A DNA stretch of 64,000 nt. Source: Patescibacteria group bacterium (lineage in GTDB: Bacteria; Patescibacteriota; Microgenomatia; UBA1406; GWC2-37-13). Within the stretch, counting starts at the first letter, position 1; each line of letters opens with the position of its first letter. This document shows positions 7,636 to 15,521 of the stretch, piece after piece. A program made the position numbers and the translations under genes. Below the pieces are notes generated by a model that worked only from the letters and a program-made list of their open reading frames with translations, searched no databases and was not told where the DNA came from. The stretch lies in NCBI GenBank assembly GCA_026415975.1, contig JAOAFZ010000003.1, positions 1-64,000 on the forward strand, read 5' to 3'.

Positions 7636-7674
7636 TTGACAATTAGCAATCTTGATATTATACTGCTAAACATG
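7636..7674 (+). promoter_or_regulatory. lon promoter, leaderless
   Basis: TTGACA (7636-7641), a 17-nt spacer and TATACT (7659-7664) make a near-consensus housekeeping promoter. The ATG starts 8 nt after the -10, so transcription should begin on or one base before it. There is no ribosome binding site. Confidence 0.85.
7643..7669. promoter_or_regulatory. CIRCE-like operator over the lon promoter
   Basis: TTAGCA (7643-7648), 15 nt, TGCTAA (7664-7669) spans exactly 27 bp, the size of CIRCE (TTAGCACTC-N9-GAGTGCTAA). All 12 outer bases match, and 3 of the 6 inner arm bases match. It covers spacer, -10 and start site, so a bound HrcA would block initiation. A further TTTAGCAG at 7627-7634 mirrors CTGCTAAA at 7663-7670. 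HrcA itself is not in the window. Confidence 0.6.
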
Positions 7675-10143
7675 TCATTTTTAGGCCCACATCAAACCCA
7701 GAATTACCCGATCGTTCCGGTTCGCGAAGGAATCATCTTCCCCTCGACAGAAAATGTACTCGTGTTTGGACGGGAGAAAAGTGTCCTAGCAATTAACGAA
7801 GGACTTGCACGTGGCACCAAAGTAGTACTGGTAATGCAGAAAAATCCCAACATCGACGATCCAAAGATGGATGATCTGTATACCGTTGGTGTGCTTGCGA
7901 GTGTCGAGAAAACAGTCGTTGGCGAGAAGGGAGAGATAAACGCCCTCGTCAAAGGTGAACGGCGCGTATGCTTGCATGCGATTGTCAAAGATATTCCCTT
8001 TCTGGAGGGTTCGGTCGAGCTCCTCGAAGATGAAGTAGTGGATGACGAAGAAGTTCAGGCAATGGTGAAGTACATTTCCTCACAGATAAAGAAAGCCATT
8101 AACCTGGGTAAAACCGTGGACTTTGTGTTCCTCATGAATATTTTGAACGTCTCGAACGCTCTCAATTTCTCGAATCAGGTGGCGATGGTGCTTGATATCA
8201 AGAGTAAAGAACAGCAGGAACTCCTGGAAGAAAACGACCTCAAAAAACGCCTCAAGAAACAAGTTGAATATATCAACCGCGAGCTTAAGATTCTGGAGAT
8301 CGAGCAAAATATAAGCAACAAAACCCAGAAGAAGTTCGAGAAGAACATGAAGGAGACGATTCTTCGCGAAAAGATGAAGACAATCGAGGAAGAACTCGGC
8401 ACAAAGAGCGACGACCGTGACGTCTACGAGTATCGCGAGAAGATAAAAAAAGCTCGGATGCCCAAGAGTGTCGAAGAAAAAGCTCTGAAAGAACTGAAGC
8501 GTCTTGCGCAGATGTCCCAGTTCAACCCGGAGAGCTCGTACATCCGCAGCTATCTGGATTGGCTTGTTGAGCTTCCCTGGAGCAAAGAGTCGCAGACGGA
8601 GATTGACATCAAAAAAGCAGAGAAGGTGCTTGATGAAGACCACTACGGTCTTACCAAAGTGAAGGAACGCATTTTAGAGTTCCTTGCCGTTCTGGAGCTC
8701 CGCAAGCGCAACGAAGCAGAATTCGCCGCCGCCAAACAAAAAAAAGGTAGCAAGAAAGCCGCTGCTGGAGACTCCACCGATATGTCCGAAGGTATCCGAA
8801 CCGAGAAGGCACAGCAGCCTACCATCCTCTGTTTCGTGGGACCGCCCGGTGTGGGAAAAACCTCATTGGGAAGGTCCATTGCCCGCTCGTTGGGTCGCAA
8901 GTTCGTCAAAGTCAGTCTGGGTGGTATCCGTGACGAGGCGGAGATCCGCGGTCATCGCCGCACCTACGTTGGTGCGCTCCCAGGCCGCATGATCCAGGGC
9001 ATTAAGCAGGCCGGTACCAAAAATCCTGTCTTTATGCTCGACGAAATCGACAAGGTAGGCCGTGATTACCGTGGTGATCCCTCCGCAGCCCTCCTAGAGG
9101 CGCTGGATCCAGAGCAGAACCATGAGTTTTCGGATAACTACCTGGAGGTTCCCTTCGATATGTCCGATGTGTTCTTTATCGCAACGGCCAACATGCTGGA
9201 CACTATCCCGGATGCGCTTCTGGATCGTTTGGAAGTAATCCACTTCCCCGGCTACACCGAAGACGAAAAGTTCCACATCGCCAAGAATTACCTCGTGGAA
9301 AAACAGAGGGAAGTTCATGGTCTCCGCAAAAATGAAGTCGAGATTAAAGATGCCACTCTCCGACTCGTGATCCGCCGATATACTCGTGAAGCCGGCGTGC
9401 GCGAACTGGAGCGCCAGATAGCTCGGATTTTCCGCAAGCTCGCCCGTGAGATCGTGGAAAGCGACAACAATGAAAAGCGTATCGTTAACGCCGACAACCT
9501 GTCAAAGTACCTGGGTCCGTACAAGTATTCGTCCCAGATGATCGAAGACACCGACACCATTGGCATTGCCACCGGGCTGGCCTGGACAAGTGCTGGTGGA
9601 GACATTCTCTTTATCGAGGTATCTATCATGCCCGGTAAAGGCAACCTGACCCTCACCGGCCAGCTCGGCGACGTCATGAAGGAATCCTGTCAGGCTGCGT
9701 TGACATATATCCGTTCGCGCTGGAAGATGTTCGGCCTCAAGAAAAACCTCTTCGAAACCACCGACATCCACATCCACGTGCCCGAAGGTGCCGTTCCTAA
9801 AGATGGACCGTCCGCTGGAGTAGCCATTACCACCGCCATGGTATCCGCCCTCACCGGCCACGCCGTCAAGCGTGATGTTGCCATGACCGGTGAGATCACC
9901 CTTCGCGGACGGGTGACGGAGATTGGTGGCGTAAAAGAAAAGACCATTGCCGCGCACCGCGCCAAAATCAAGACTGTAATCATGCCCAAAGCGAACGAAA
10001 AAGACCTCGACGAAATCCCGGAAACCGTCAAGAAAGATCTGCGGTTTGTTTTCGTCGATCGCATTGAGGATGCCCTAAAGGTTGCGTTTTACAACACCGA
10101 ATGGACAAAACCGGAGCGGCGGAAAAATATTGTGCGTGCATGA
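7672..10143 (+). CDS. lon: ATP-dependent protease Lon
   Basis: This 823-residue homohexameric AAA+ serine protease degrades misfolded and regulatory proteins in the cytoplasm. It has the N-terminal substrate-recognition domain and coiled coil (to ~350), Walker A GPPGVGKTS (K396), Walker B FMLDEID, and the Ser-Lys protease domain with KDGPSAGVA (S714). A ~25-residue Lys/Ala-rich insertion (around residues 355-382, AAAKQKKGSKKAAAG) precedes Walker A and looks like a flexible linker. The start at ATG 7672 is set by the promoter; a TTG at 7636 would lie in the -35 box. Regulation by a CIRCE-like element implies heat-shock control. Confidence 0.96.
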   Translation: MSFLGPHQTQNYPIVPVREGIIFPSTENVLVFGREKSVLAINEGLARGTKVVLVMQKNPNIDDPKMDDLYTVGVLASVEKTVVGEKGEINALVKGERRVCLHAIVKDIPFLEGSVELLEDEVVDDEEVQAMVKYISSQIKKAINLGKTVDFVFLMNILNVSNALNFSNQVAMVLDIKSKEQQELLEENDLKKRLKKQVEYINRELKILEIEQNISNKTQKKFEKNMKETILREKMKTIEEELGTKSDDRDVYEYREKIKKARMPKSVEEKALKELKRLAQMSQFNPESSYIRSYLDWLVELPWSKESQTEIDIKKAEKVLDEDHYGLTKVKERILEFLAVLELRKRNEAEFAAAKQKKGSKKAAAGDSTDMSEGIRTEKAQQPTILCFVGPPGVGKTSLGRSIARSLGRKFVKVSLGGIRDEAEIRGHRRTYVGALPGRMIQGIKQAGTKNPVFMLDEIDKVGRDYRGDPSAALLEALDPEQNHEFSDNYLEVPFDMSDVFFIATANMLDTIPDALLDRLEVIHFPGYTEDEKFHIAKNYLVEKQREVHGLRKNEVEIKDATLRLVIRRYTREAGVRELERQIARIFRKLAREIVESDNNEKRIVNADNLSKYLGPYKYSSQMIEDTDTIGIATGLAWTSAGGDILFIEVSIMPGKGNLTLTGQLGDVMKESCQAALTYIRSRWKMFGLKKNLFETTDIHIHVPEGAVPKDGPSAGVAITTAMVSALTGHAVKRDVAMTGEITLRGRVTEIGGVKEKTIAAHRAKIKTVIMPKANEKDLDEIPETVKKDLRFVFVDRIEDALKVAFYNTEWTKPERRKNIVRA

Positions 10144-10151
10144 GGACGGGC

Positions 10152-10826
10152 TTACGTGCGTATGATACTAATTGTGCCATCTCTTCCTTTTGCTACTATT
10201 CCGTGGTGAAGTCTTTTCCGAATTCCGGTGTCTGCTACGTGGTTTACGCTTGTAACACCATACCACACTCCTTTACTTTCAAATTTTAACGGAAATCTGT
10301 CCTCGTCAGTATTCAGAAGCATACATGCGGCACCATTGTTTGTTTCACCTTGTTGAATACGTTGATGTAGGCGAAGTGCGGTATAAAATGCTGGTATAGC
10401 TCCCATGGCATCGACTCTGTCGCAATTCGACTCAATTGAAATAAGCCGGTACGGATTTGTGCCAGTTTTATTGCCACAACCATAACCACCTGAATACCCG
10501 TAGGCGATAGTACCCACACCAACGAGATACTCATGTTCACTGAAACTCGGTATGCGCATTATACCCCGTAATACACCATTTGCATCAGGCCCGATTAGGT
10601 CACCTCGTAAACGCATCAGGTTTATAAGTCCGGCGATCTTACGCGCAGTTACCCCCGGATCTTCGTTTGGCCTTTGTTTTGGGGTCATTACAAAGGGAAT
10701 CCAGTCGGTTTTCGGAAAGGTTGTCACGGTAGTTCTATCGTGACATTCTTCAAATAAACGTTGCACACTGCTCCGGTTGTGGTCGATGTTCTGTGATTCC
10801 CTGCAAAAGTGATTTTCAGCAGACAT
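10152..10826 (-). CDS. hypothetical protein, unrecognised
   Basis: This 224-residue soluble protein converges on lon with 8 nt between stops. No signal peptide or membrane helix is evident. There is a Gly/Tyr-rich centre (GTIAYGYSGGYGCGNKTG) and patches such as DRVDAMGAIPAFYTALRLH. I recognise no domain. A TATAAT lies 9 nt before its ATG, which supports it being a real expressed gene. It stands apart from the glycan cluster downstream. Confidence 0.6.
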   Translation of the reverse strand: MSAENHFCRESQNIDHNRSSVQRLFEECHDRTTVTTFPKTDWIPFVMTPKQRPNEDPGVTARKIAGLINLMRLRGDLIGPDANGVLRGIMRIPSFSEHEYLVGVGTIAYGYSGGYGCGNKTGTNPYRLISIESNCDRVDAMGAIPAFYTALRLHQRIQQGETNNGAACMLLNTDEDRFPLKFESKGVWYGVTSVNHVADTGIRKRLHHGIVAKGRDGTISIIRT

Positions 10827-10841
10827 AGAGGCACGATTATA
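10827..10841 (-). promoter_or_regulatory. -10 box of the hypothetical gene at 10152-10826
   Basis: On the minus strand TATAAT (10841-10836) lies 9 nt before the ATG, without a ribosome binding site. Confidence 0.5.
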
Positions 10842-10970
10842 CGTATTGAATAGTGAATATAAGGTCAGAATTGTAACAAAATTTCACTGCCGTAATGCCA
10901 CGTGCAGATAGGGGGGTGGGAATGCGAATGCGTATAGGTATCGGATTGTGAATGGGAAGCGAGTTTTATA

Positions 10971-10979
10971 TGATATAAT
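10971..10979 (+). promoter_or_regulatory. orphan extended -10 pointing into the femX-like 3' end
   Basis: TGA-TATAAT is a strong extended -10 on the plus strand, but no plus-strand gene starts within reach. A transcript from here would run antisense to the femX-like gene. It may be fortuitous. Confidence 0.3.
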
Positions 10980-10987
10980 TACCCCCA

Positions 10988-12022
10988 TTAAAATACCATA
11001 ACATAGTATAGCCCAAGGAGGAAGCGCAGGTACTGCGTGCGAGCGACATATGCTTTTGAGTAAAGAAGATACCCTACCTTGTGTATCACCAGATCCCAGC
11101 TGCCTATTTTCTCAACAAAGCGTGCCCCATACCCTGCCTTAAACTTTGTAAATCCGCTATAAGGATCATCGTCTCTGGCATCCGGTGCACTGGAACCCCA
11201 CATGTCGAACTTCGTACACCCGTGCCTCTTCCCGAACCGGATCGCCTCCCACATGATGGCGTTGGCACCCATGAGGTTCCTTTTTTCGTCAGAAGAGCCG
11301 CCATAGGGGTAGTACAGCGTGTTCTTAAAGCGAAACAGCTCGTACGCCGCAAGCGGCGTGCCTTCATGCTCGGCAAGCAAGATAGAAGCAATCGACGGGG
11401 AGAGCGTTTCCCAGACGATGCGGTGGTATGTCTCGTCGTGGCCGTAGTACTTCTGGCGGGCGGTGGTGGCAAAGTAGAGTTTGGAAAACTGCGCAAAGGC
11501 GTCGAGGCCAGTGGCCTCGCGGACTGTTACACCCTTCTTCTGCGCCAGGCGGATGTTATAGCGGGTTTTCTGCTTGAAGGAGGCCAAGAGTTTATCCTCG
11601 GAAGGGGAGATATCAAGTTCCATGGTCCAGTCGGGGAAGAGCTGGTGCGGGGAACGGACGAGCGGGAACTCGGTTCGGAGCGCGGCCACCGCATCACGAG
11701 CAGACTGGTCGGCATTGGTGTCGGGTTCAAGCTTGATGAAGATGAGTCTGTTTTTCCGGCCGTAGTCCTGCAGGAAGGATAGCTCGGCGGCATTCGGCAA
11801 AAGAGATCGCTGGATGTAGCCCAGGGAGTATGGAGTGTGCGGGATGGAGTGGAGGGTCATAAGGAAGCTTCGTACTAGGGTGCCGCCGTCGAAGGAGCCG
11901 AAGCGAACCACGGTTTTGCCCATACGGGCGCGGGCATCGCCCCATTCGCGGCTCTGGAGGGGGTGGTTGGCAACTTCGTTGATCTGCGGCAGGAGCGCGT
12001 TTGGGATGAGTTTTACGTCCAT
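10988..12022 (-). CDS. FemABX-family aminoacyl/peptidyl transferase-like protein
   Basis: This 344-residue GNAT-fold protein is of the FemX/FemA type, whose members use aminoacyl-tRNA to add amino acids to the peptidoglycan stem peptide. Visible family features are the NIRLAQKKGV segment after FKQKTRY, YPYGGSSDEKRNLMGANAIMWEAI (split acyl-binding region) and FDMWGSSAP..DPYSGFTKFKAGYG near the C-terminus. The start at 12022 gives a normal N-terminus 22 nt after the upstream glycosyltransferase; a longer frame begins inside that gene. Some members act on other acceptors, so the substrate is uncertain. Confidence 0.82.
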   Translation of the reverse strand: MDVKLIPNALLPQINEVANHPLQSREWGDARARMGKTVVRFGSFDGGTLVRSFLMTLHSIPHTPYSLGYIQRSLLPNAAELSFLQDYGRKNRLIFIKLEPDTNADQSARDAVAALRTEFPLVRSPHQLFPDWTMELDISPSEDKLLASFKQKTRYNIRLAQKKGVTVREATGLDAFAQFSKLYFATTARQKYYGHDETYHRIVWETLSPSIASILLAEHEGTPLAAYELFRFKNTLYYPYGGSSDEKRNLMGANAIMWEAIRFGKRHGCTKFDMWGSSAPDARDDDPYSGFTKFKAGYGARFVEKIGSWDLVIHKVGYLLYSKAYVARTQYLRFLLGLYYVMVF

Positions 12023-12044
12023 AGGGTTTCGGGTGCCCGACGGG

Positions 12045-13184
12045 TTATGCGGGGTTTTTGACGCCCGCGGCGGCGGTGCCACTTGCACCTGCGACCGCCG
12101 TAAGAACTGCTAACGTTTCTTCGGCGCAACGGGCCCAAGAGAAGTTTTTTACGCGGCGGCGCCCGCTGGTTACCAGCTCTTTTCGTAAGCCCGCATCGTC
12201 GCTGATACGCTCCAGTTTGTCGGCGATGTCAGCAGGGTCTTCGGGATTAAAGTACAGACAGGCATCAGCACCAATCTCGGGGAGGCTGGCAGTTTGAGAG
12301 GCGATTACGGGACAGCCCTGGGCCATGGCTTCGAGCATGGGAATACCAAAGCCCTCGTACAGGGAGGGCAGTACAAAGGCGAGTGCGTTGCGGTACAGGG
12401 CCACGACCTGCTCATCGGGAAGAAAGCCAGTAAAGACGATGCTATTGCCGTCTTCCGGCGTTACGGTTGCTACGATGTCCTCGAAGAGCCAGCCCTTTTT
12501 GCCGGTGATCACAAGGTGCATGTCGGGGCGGGTGGTGCGGTAGCGGCGGAATGCCTCGATGAGCCGGACGATGTTCTTGCGGGGCTGGACGGTGCCTACG
12601 CACAGAAAGTACTTGCGGCGGGTGAGCGCAAATTCCCGCAAGACCCTAGTATCGGGTCTGTCGTCGAGCTCTTTCTCGAAGCCGTTGTACACTACCGTCA
12701 CGGCTTCGGAGGGCACGCCGTAATAGTGCATGACGTCTTTTTTAGTGGTTTTGGAAACGGTAATGATCCTTTGTGCCGCGCGGATCGAGGCTTCGGTCCA
12801 TCGGGTGAGTTTGTACAGATCTTTCTTAAGGAACTCGGCGGGGTAATAAAAGTACGAGAGGTCGTGGATGGTTACCACGAGCTTCTGTTGAATGCCGGCG
12901 GGGCTGTAGTGGGCGGGTGCAAAAAGGACGTCCAGATCGCGTTCGGCGCGGAGGGCGAGCGGAAAAAAGATCCGGCTCCAGAGCACGGGGCCGGGGACCA
13001 CGCGATAGCAGAAGTGCTCCGTAGCCGGAGGCATATGCGGGAGGGGTCGGTGCTTGAGGTATACGGTAAAACGGAGATCGGCCGTAGCTTTCTTGCTGAA
13101 GGCGGTCAGGAGCTTGTGGGTGTACACAGATACACCCACCAGTGTTTCTACGTTTGCCTCGTTGCCGTCTATGCCAATATGCAT
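12045..13184 (-). CDS. GT4-family glycosyltransferase
   Basis: This 379-residue cytoplasmic GT-B glycosyltransferase has MHIGIDGNEAN at the N-terminus, a VGTVQPRKNIVRLIEAF donor-domain start and the EX7E region PSLYEGFGIPMLEAMAQG. It resembles mannosyl- or rhamnosyl-type transferases of surface polysaccharide synthesis. A minus-strand TATAAT (13195-13190) lies 5 nt before its ATG, so it can start a unit with the femX-like gene. Donor and acceptor sugars cannot be read from sequence. Confidence 0.9.
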   Translation of the reverse strand: MHIGIDGNEANVETLVGVSVYTHKLLTAFSKKATADLRFTVYLKHRPLPHMPPATEHFCYRVVPGPVLWSRIFFPLALRAERDLDVLFAPAHYSPAGIQQKLVVTIHDLSYFYYPAEFLKKDLYKLTRWTEASIRAAQRIITVSKTTKKDVMHYYGVPSEAVTVVYNGFEKELDDRPDTRVLREFALTRRKYFLCVGTVQPRKNIVRLIEAFRRYRTTRPDMHLVITGKKGWLFEDIVATVTPEDGNSIVFTGFLPDEQVVALYRNALAFVLPSLYEGFGIPMLEAMAQGCPVIASQTASLPEIGADACLYFNPEDPADIADKLERISDDAGLRKELVTSGRRRVKNFSWARCAEETLAVLTAVAGASGTAAAGVKNPA

Positions 13185-13195
13185 AGCCTATTATA
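13185..13195 (-). promoter_or_regulatory. -10 box of the GT4 gene at 12045-13184
   Basis: Minus-strand TATAAT at 13195-13190, 5 nt before the ATG; no Shine-Dalgarno sequence. Confidence 0.5.
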
Positions 13196-13197
13196 GT

Positions 13198-14310
13198 TCA
13201 CGCGGCGGCCTGGAGTGTGGAAACGAGGGTGTTGGCGTATCTCTGCCACGAGAATTCGGCGGCACGTTTGGGGCCTGCCGTGGCAAGACGTTTGCGGATG
13301 ATCGGGTCTTGCAGTTGCCTCAGAGCATCGGCGATGGCGTCAACGGAGTACGGATCAAACTTCAGCGCGATATTAGCGCCGATCTCGGCAAGGGAAGAGG
13401 TATCGGAGAGTGCTACGGGGACGCCCAGTGACATTGCCTCTACGGCCGGATAGCCAAAACCCTCATATAGCGATGGAAACACCAGCCCCAGCGAGCCGCG
13501 GTAGAGCGCAGTCAGGTCTTCGTCTGGCACGAAGCCGAGGAAGTGAATATCTGGGGGCAGGTTCACCTGCTCTTTGCCCCAGCCGTTATCGCCGGCGATT
13601 ACTAGCTGGGTGCTACGAGACCCGGGCGGCCCGTTCACTGGATCCAGCTTTTCATACGCCGCAACGAGTCGTTCCAGATTCTTTCTCGGCTCCCGTTTTC
13701 CTACTGCTAGATAGTACGGGGGTGTCAGATTATAGGCTTTCAGGACTGCCTCCAGCGATTGCTTGGGTTCCGGCAGGGGCGTGAGACCGGGAAAGTTGAC
13801 GATGGTTTTTTCGGGTGTTATGGTGTAGTGTTTGTGCAGGTCGGTGCGGGTGGTTTCCGAGTCACAGAAGATGATGTCTGATTCGTGAGCAACCAGCGCT
13901 AGGCGGCGTTTCATGACAGCCCGAATTTTCGTGTTCACAGTTTCCGGATAGCGCTTGAAAACCAGATCATGCACGATGGTGGCCTTCCGGCAGGCGGCAG
14001 GAGGCTCGGTCCAGTCCGAGGTAAGAAACCAGTCCAGCCCCGGTACCAGAGCGGTAACAGCCGGTATGCGGAGGCGGTTCCAGGCAATCTCCATTATCGT
14101 GGGCGGCAAGGGGATGGCAGTAACCCCGTACCCGGCACTGCGGATGGCACCAATCAGTGCCGGATCGGGCTGGCGGCGGAATGCGTAGTACACGAAGTGC
14201 CAGTGGTGTCCACGGCCATCGCGGAGGATTTCACGAACCAAGCCGTCCGTAAAGCGCGCAACGCCGGTGCCAGTATAAACGATCTGGGATATGTCGATAC
14301 CTATGGTCAT
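13198..14310 (-). CDS. GT4-family glycosyltransferase
   Basis: This 370-residue paralogue of the next gene downstream starts MTIGIDISQIVYTGTGVAR and has AVGKREPRKNLERLVAAYEKL and the donor-site motif PSLYEGFGYPAVEAMSLG. Its ATG overlaps the stop of the upstream glycosyltransferase by ATGA (14310-14307), so the two are co-translated. It probably adds one sugar to a lipid-linked surface glycan. Confidence 0.9.
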   Translation of the reverse strand: MTIGIDISQIVYTGTGVARFTDGLVREILRDGRGHHWHFVYYAFRRQPDPALIGAIRSAGYGVTAIPLPPTIMEIAWNRLRIPAVTALVPGLDWFLTSDWTEPPAACRKATIVHDLVFKRYPETVNTKIRAVMKRRLALVAHESDIIFCDSETTRTDLHKHYTITPEKTIVNFPGLTPLPEPKQSLEAVLKAYNLTPPYYLAVGKREPRKNLERLVAAYEKLDPVNGPPGSRSTQLVIAGDNGWGKEQVNLPPDIHFLGFVPDEDLTALYRGSLGLVFPSLYEGFGYPAVEAMSLGVPVALSDTSSLAEIGANIALKFDPYSVDAIADALRQLQDPIIRKRLATAGPKRAAEFSWQRYANTLVSTLQAAA

Positions 14311-15521
14311 GGCTTGGGTCGAGTGATTCTAGTGCTGACCTCGTAAAGATTTTCCAGCTTTTTGGCAATCCGGCTCCAGCTATAGTTTTTGGTGACGAGT
14401 GCGAAGGCGTTCTTCCGGAGCTTTTCGGAGAGCTGATGATCCCGGGCCAGCTTGCCAACCTGCTCGACGAATTCATCGGGTTCCTTGGCGATCAGAAAAT
14501 GGGTGCCATTTTCCGCTTCAAGACCTTCGATTCCGGTTTTCGTTGATACGACAGGAAGCCCTGATGCCATCGCCGCCAAAATCTTGAGCCGGGTGCCGCC
14601 GGGACCGAATATCGGGGCGATAAAGATCGTTGCCTTGCGGTACATCTCCTTGATTACTTCCGCGTTATCCGCAGGCAGGTCTACGATTTTCACACCGTCG
14701 TTTGTGCCGGGCTGGAGCTTGGAGTGTACGTTTTGGCCGGCGATTATTAGGGTTGCACCGGGGAACTGCTCCCGGATTTTCGGGAAGATCCGCTCACGCA
14801 GGTACTCAGCTGCCTCGGTGTTTTGGAGCCAGAAGAAGTTGCCCACGAAAAGCAGTACCGGCGGACCGGGCTTTTTCGCGGGGAGGGTTTTTACGAACAT
14901 CTCGTCACCGGCTCCGTTCGGGATTACGTAGGTATCGTTGCCGGGAACGTGAGACTCTATAATCTGCCTGTCTGCCTGCGAGACAGTAGCCACAAGATTC
15001 GCCTTTTTCCAGTAGAAGATTTCCCAGAACTTAAGTTTGAGAATATCCAGTGATAATGCCCAGCGCACGGGGAGTATGAGAGCGGACACAAAGTGCTGGT
15101 AAACCTTGAACTCGATTGTCTGCTCGACTAGCAGGGTCGGGACATTCGTTGGGGGAATATGAGGCATGATGTAAAACGTTTCCGCGTGAATCACATCGAA
15201 CTTTTCCTCGTTCAGAAGCCGCGAAATAACAGTGTGCGCCTCACTCGAGTAGTTTCGGACAATCAGAAACGGCAGCGCACTAAAGACAGAGCGTAAAATG
15301 AGAGAGAGTTGCCAAGGTTTTTCGGCCCGCTTACACACGAAAATACGATTACAATACGTCTCAAGCCTGGAAGCGTAGTTTTTTTCTGCTTCGTTTTTAT
15401 ATAGGGAGACAAGTGTTATATCGTGGTTTTTGCTCAGATATTTTAACAGATTTAGTGTTCTGATCTGCCCGCCGGAGGCCGGCGGATACGGAAGGTACGG
15501 AGTAAGCATCAGAATCTTCAT
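14307..15521 (-). CDS. GT4-family glycosyltransferase
   Basis: This 404-residue protein starts with MKILMLTPYLPYPPASGGQIR, typical of GT4 enzymes of the 'sugar transferase, PEP-CTERM/EpsH-like' kind. The donor domain shows FVGNFFWLQNTEAAEYL and FGPGGTRLKILAAMASGLPVV. Its start overlaps the upstream membrane glycosyltransferase by ATGA (15521-15518). It belongs to the minus-strand glycan operon. Confidence 0.88.
   Translation of the reverse strand: MKILMLTPYLPYPPASGGQIRTLNLLKYLSKNHDITLVSLYKNEAEKNYASRLETYCNRIFVCKRAEKPWQLSLILRSVFSALPFLIVRNYSSEAHTVISRLLNEEKFDVIHAETFYIMPHIPPTNVPTLLVEQTIEFKVYQHFVSALILPVRWALSLDILKLKFWEIFYWKKANLVATVSQADRQIIESHVPGNDTYVIPNGAGDEMFVKTLPAKKPGPPVLLFVGNFFWLQNTEAAEYLRERIFPKIREQFPGATLIIAGQNVHSKLQPGTNDGVKIVDLPADNAEVIKEMYRKATIFIAPIFGPGGTRLKILAAMASGLPVVSTKTGIEGLEAENGTHFLIAKEPDEFVEQVGKLARDHQLSEKLRKNAFALVTKNYSWSRIAKKLENLYEVSTRITRPKP

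Noticed and set aside
7636-7671. TTG start extending Lon by 12 residues
   Set aside because: The TTG is the -35 hexamer itself, so it could not be in the mRNA.
11081-11782. 233-residue plus-strand frame over the femX-like gene
   Set aside because: Antisense to a gene with clear FemABX features; the orphan -10 at 10971 is not at the proper distance for it.
12294-13196. 300-residue open frame on the plus strand, antisense to a GT4 gene
   Set aside because: It mirrors a clear glycosyltransferase with conserved motifs; no -10 at the local distance and no recognisable domain. Long antisense frames here follow from GC-rich codon use.
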